DNA of 41,528 bases from Clostridiales bacterium (lineage in GTDB: Bacteria > Bacillota > Clostridia > Christensenellales > Aristaeellaceae), in assembly GCA_012728435.1 (NCBI GenBank), contig JAAYFC010000098.1, forward strand, positions 1 through 41,528, written 5' to 3'. A model generated the notes under the pieces. The model saw only the letters and a list, made by a program, of their open reading frames with translations. It did no database searches and was not told the origin of the DNA. Position 1 is the stretch's first letter, and every line of letters starts with the position of its first letter. The translations under genes were made by a program, and so were the position numbers. Below, in pieces: positions 41,501 through 41,528 of the stretch.

Positions 41501-41528
41501 TCACGGGCAATTTCTACGCGGATGGCTA
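41236..41528. repeat. 34-bp inverted repeat at the contig end
   Basis: Bases 41236-41269 are the exact reverse complement of 41495-41528, separated by 225 bases, and the second arm is the very end of the window. The inner arm is normal MMPL coding sequence; the outer arm interrupts the frame with a stop. This is the signature of a foldback chimera or an inverted assembly join. Confidence 0.9.

Noticed and set aside
1-41528. tRNA, rRNA, CRISPR arrays, phage genes or toxin-antitoxin pairs
   Set aside because: I looked on both strands and saw no cloverleaf ends, repeat-spacer periodicity, integrase, phage structural genes or toxin families.

Overview
The window looks like a contig from an uncultured, fairly GC-rich Clostridia-like Firmicute. 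I infer this from strong AGGAGG ribosome sites, sigma-A type promoters, mixed ATG/GTG/TTG starts, a Gram-positive style LexA box and a 7-1-7 Fur-family box. The gene content (GH4 galactosidase, large sugar-binding proteins, Christensenellales-like envelope genes) fits a gut or digester fermenter, but no marker gene fixes the taxon. No rRNA, tRNA or CRISPR array is visible. Both edges look like assembly or rearrangement junctions. The left edge cuts a permease gene after about 60 codons. The right edge ends in a 34-bp inverted copy of sequence from inside the same gene.

Left part (1-12954, mostly + strand). A truncated NCS2 permease with a leader ORF and attenuator-like hairpin lies divergent from a metal-uptake operon (Fur/Zur regulator, ZnuA, ZnuC, ZnuB). 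A perfect palindrome over the start of that operon suggests autoregulation. Next comes an SOS-type promoter driving uvrA and a small zinc-ribbon protein. A terminator follows whose loop carries the -35 of the next promoter. That promoter starts a long, apparently structured leader and a seven-gene run: membrane protein, RsuA-type pseudouridine synthase, RsmC-like methyltransferase, PatB/MalY lyase, PepV-type dipeptidase, DUF1667 protein and mannose-6-phosphate isomerase.

Middle part (13019-31396). A three-subunit proton-translocating transhydrogenase operon (pntAa-pntAb-pntB, - strand) is followed by a divergent pair: a MelA-like GH4 alpha-galactosidase and an MFS transporter. The most unusual locus is a six-gene - strand operon (28024 down to 18750). 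It encodes two paralogous ~785-residue binding proteins with an N-terminal propeller-like domain fused to a solute-binding domain, two sugar-type ABC permeases, an HlyD-like adaptor and a MacB-like permease. No ATPase is encoded with them. It is separated by a palindrome-rich intergenic region from a divergent Gfo/Idh/MocA oxidoreductase and an amidohydrolase. A Pr6Pr-family membrane protein follows, converging on the amidohydrolase.

Right part (31397-41528, - strand). A palindromic intergenic element precedes a five-gene operon: GNAT acetyltransferase, alpha/beta hydrolase, membrane-tethered MurF-like ligase, D-Ala-D-Ala ligase-like enzyme and NADP-type glutamate dehydrogenase. Next is an envelope-signalling operon (ECF sigma factor, zinc-finger anti-sigma fused to DUF4349, SIMPL protein). 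Last come an MMPL transporter fragment and its secreted companion, running off the right edge.
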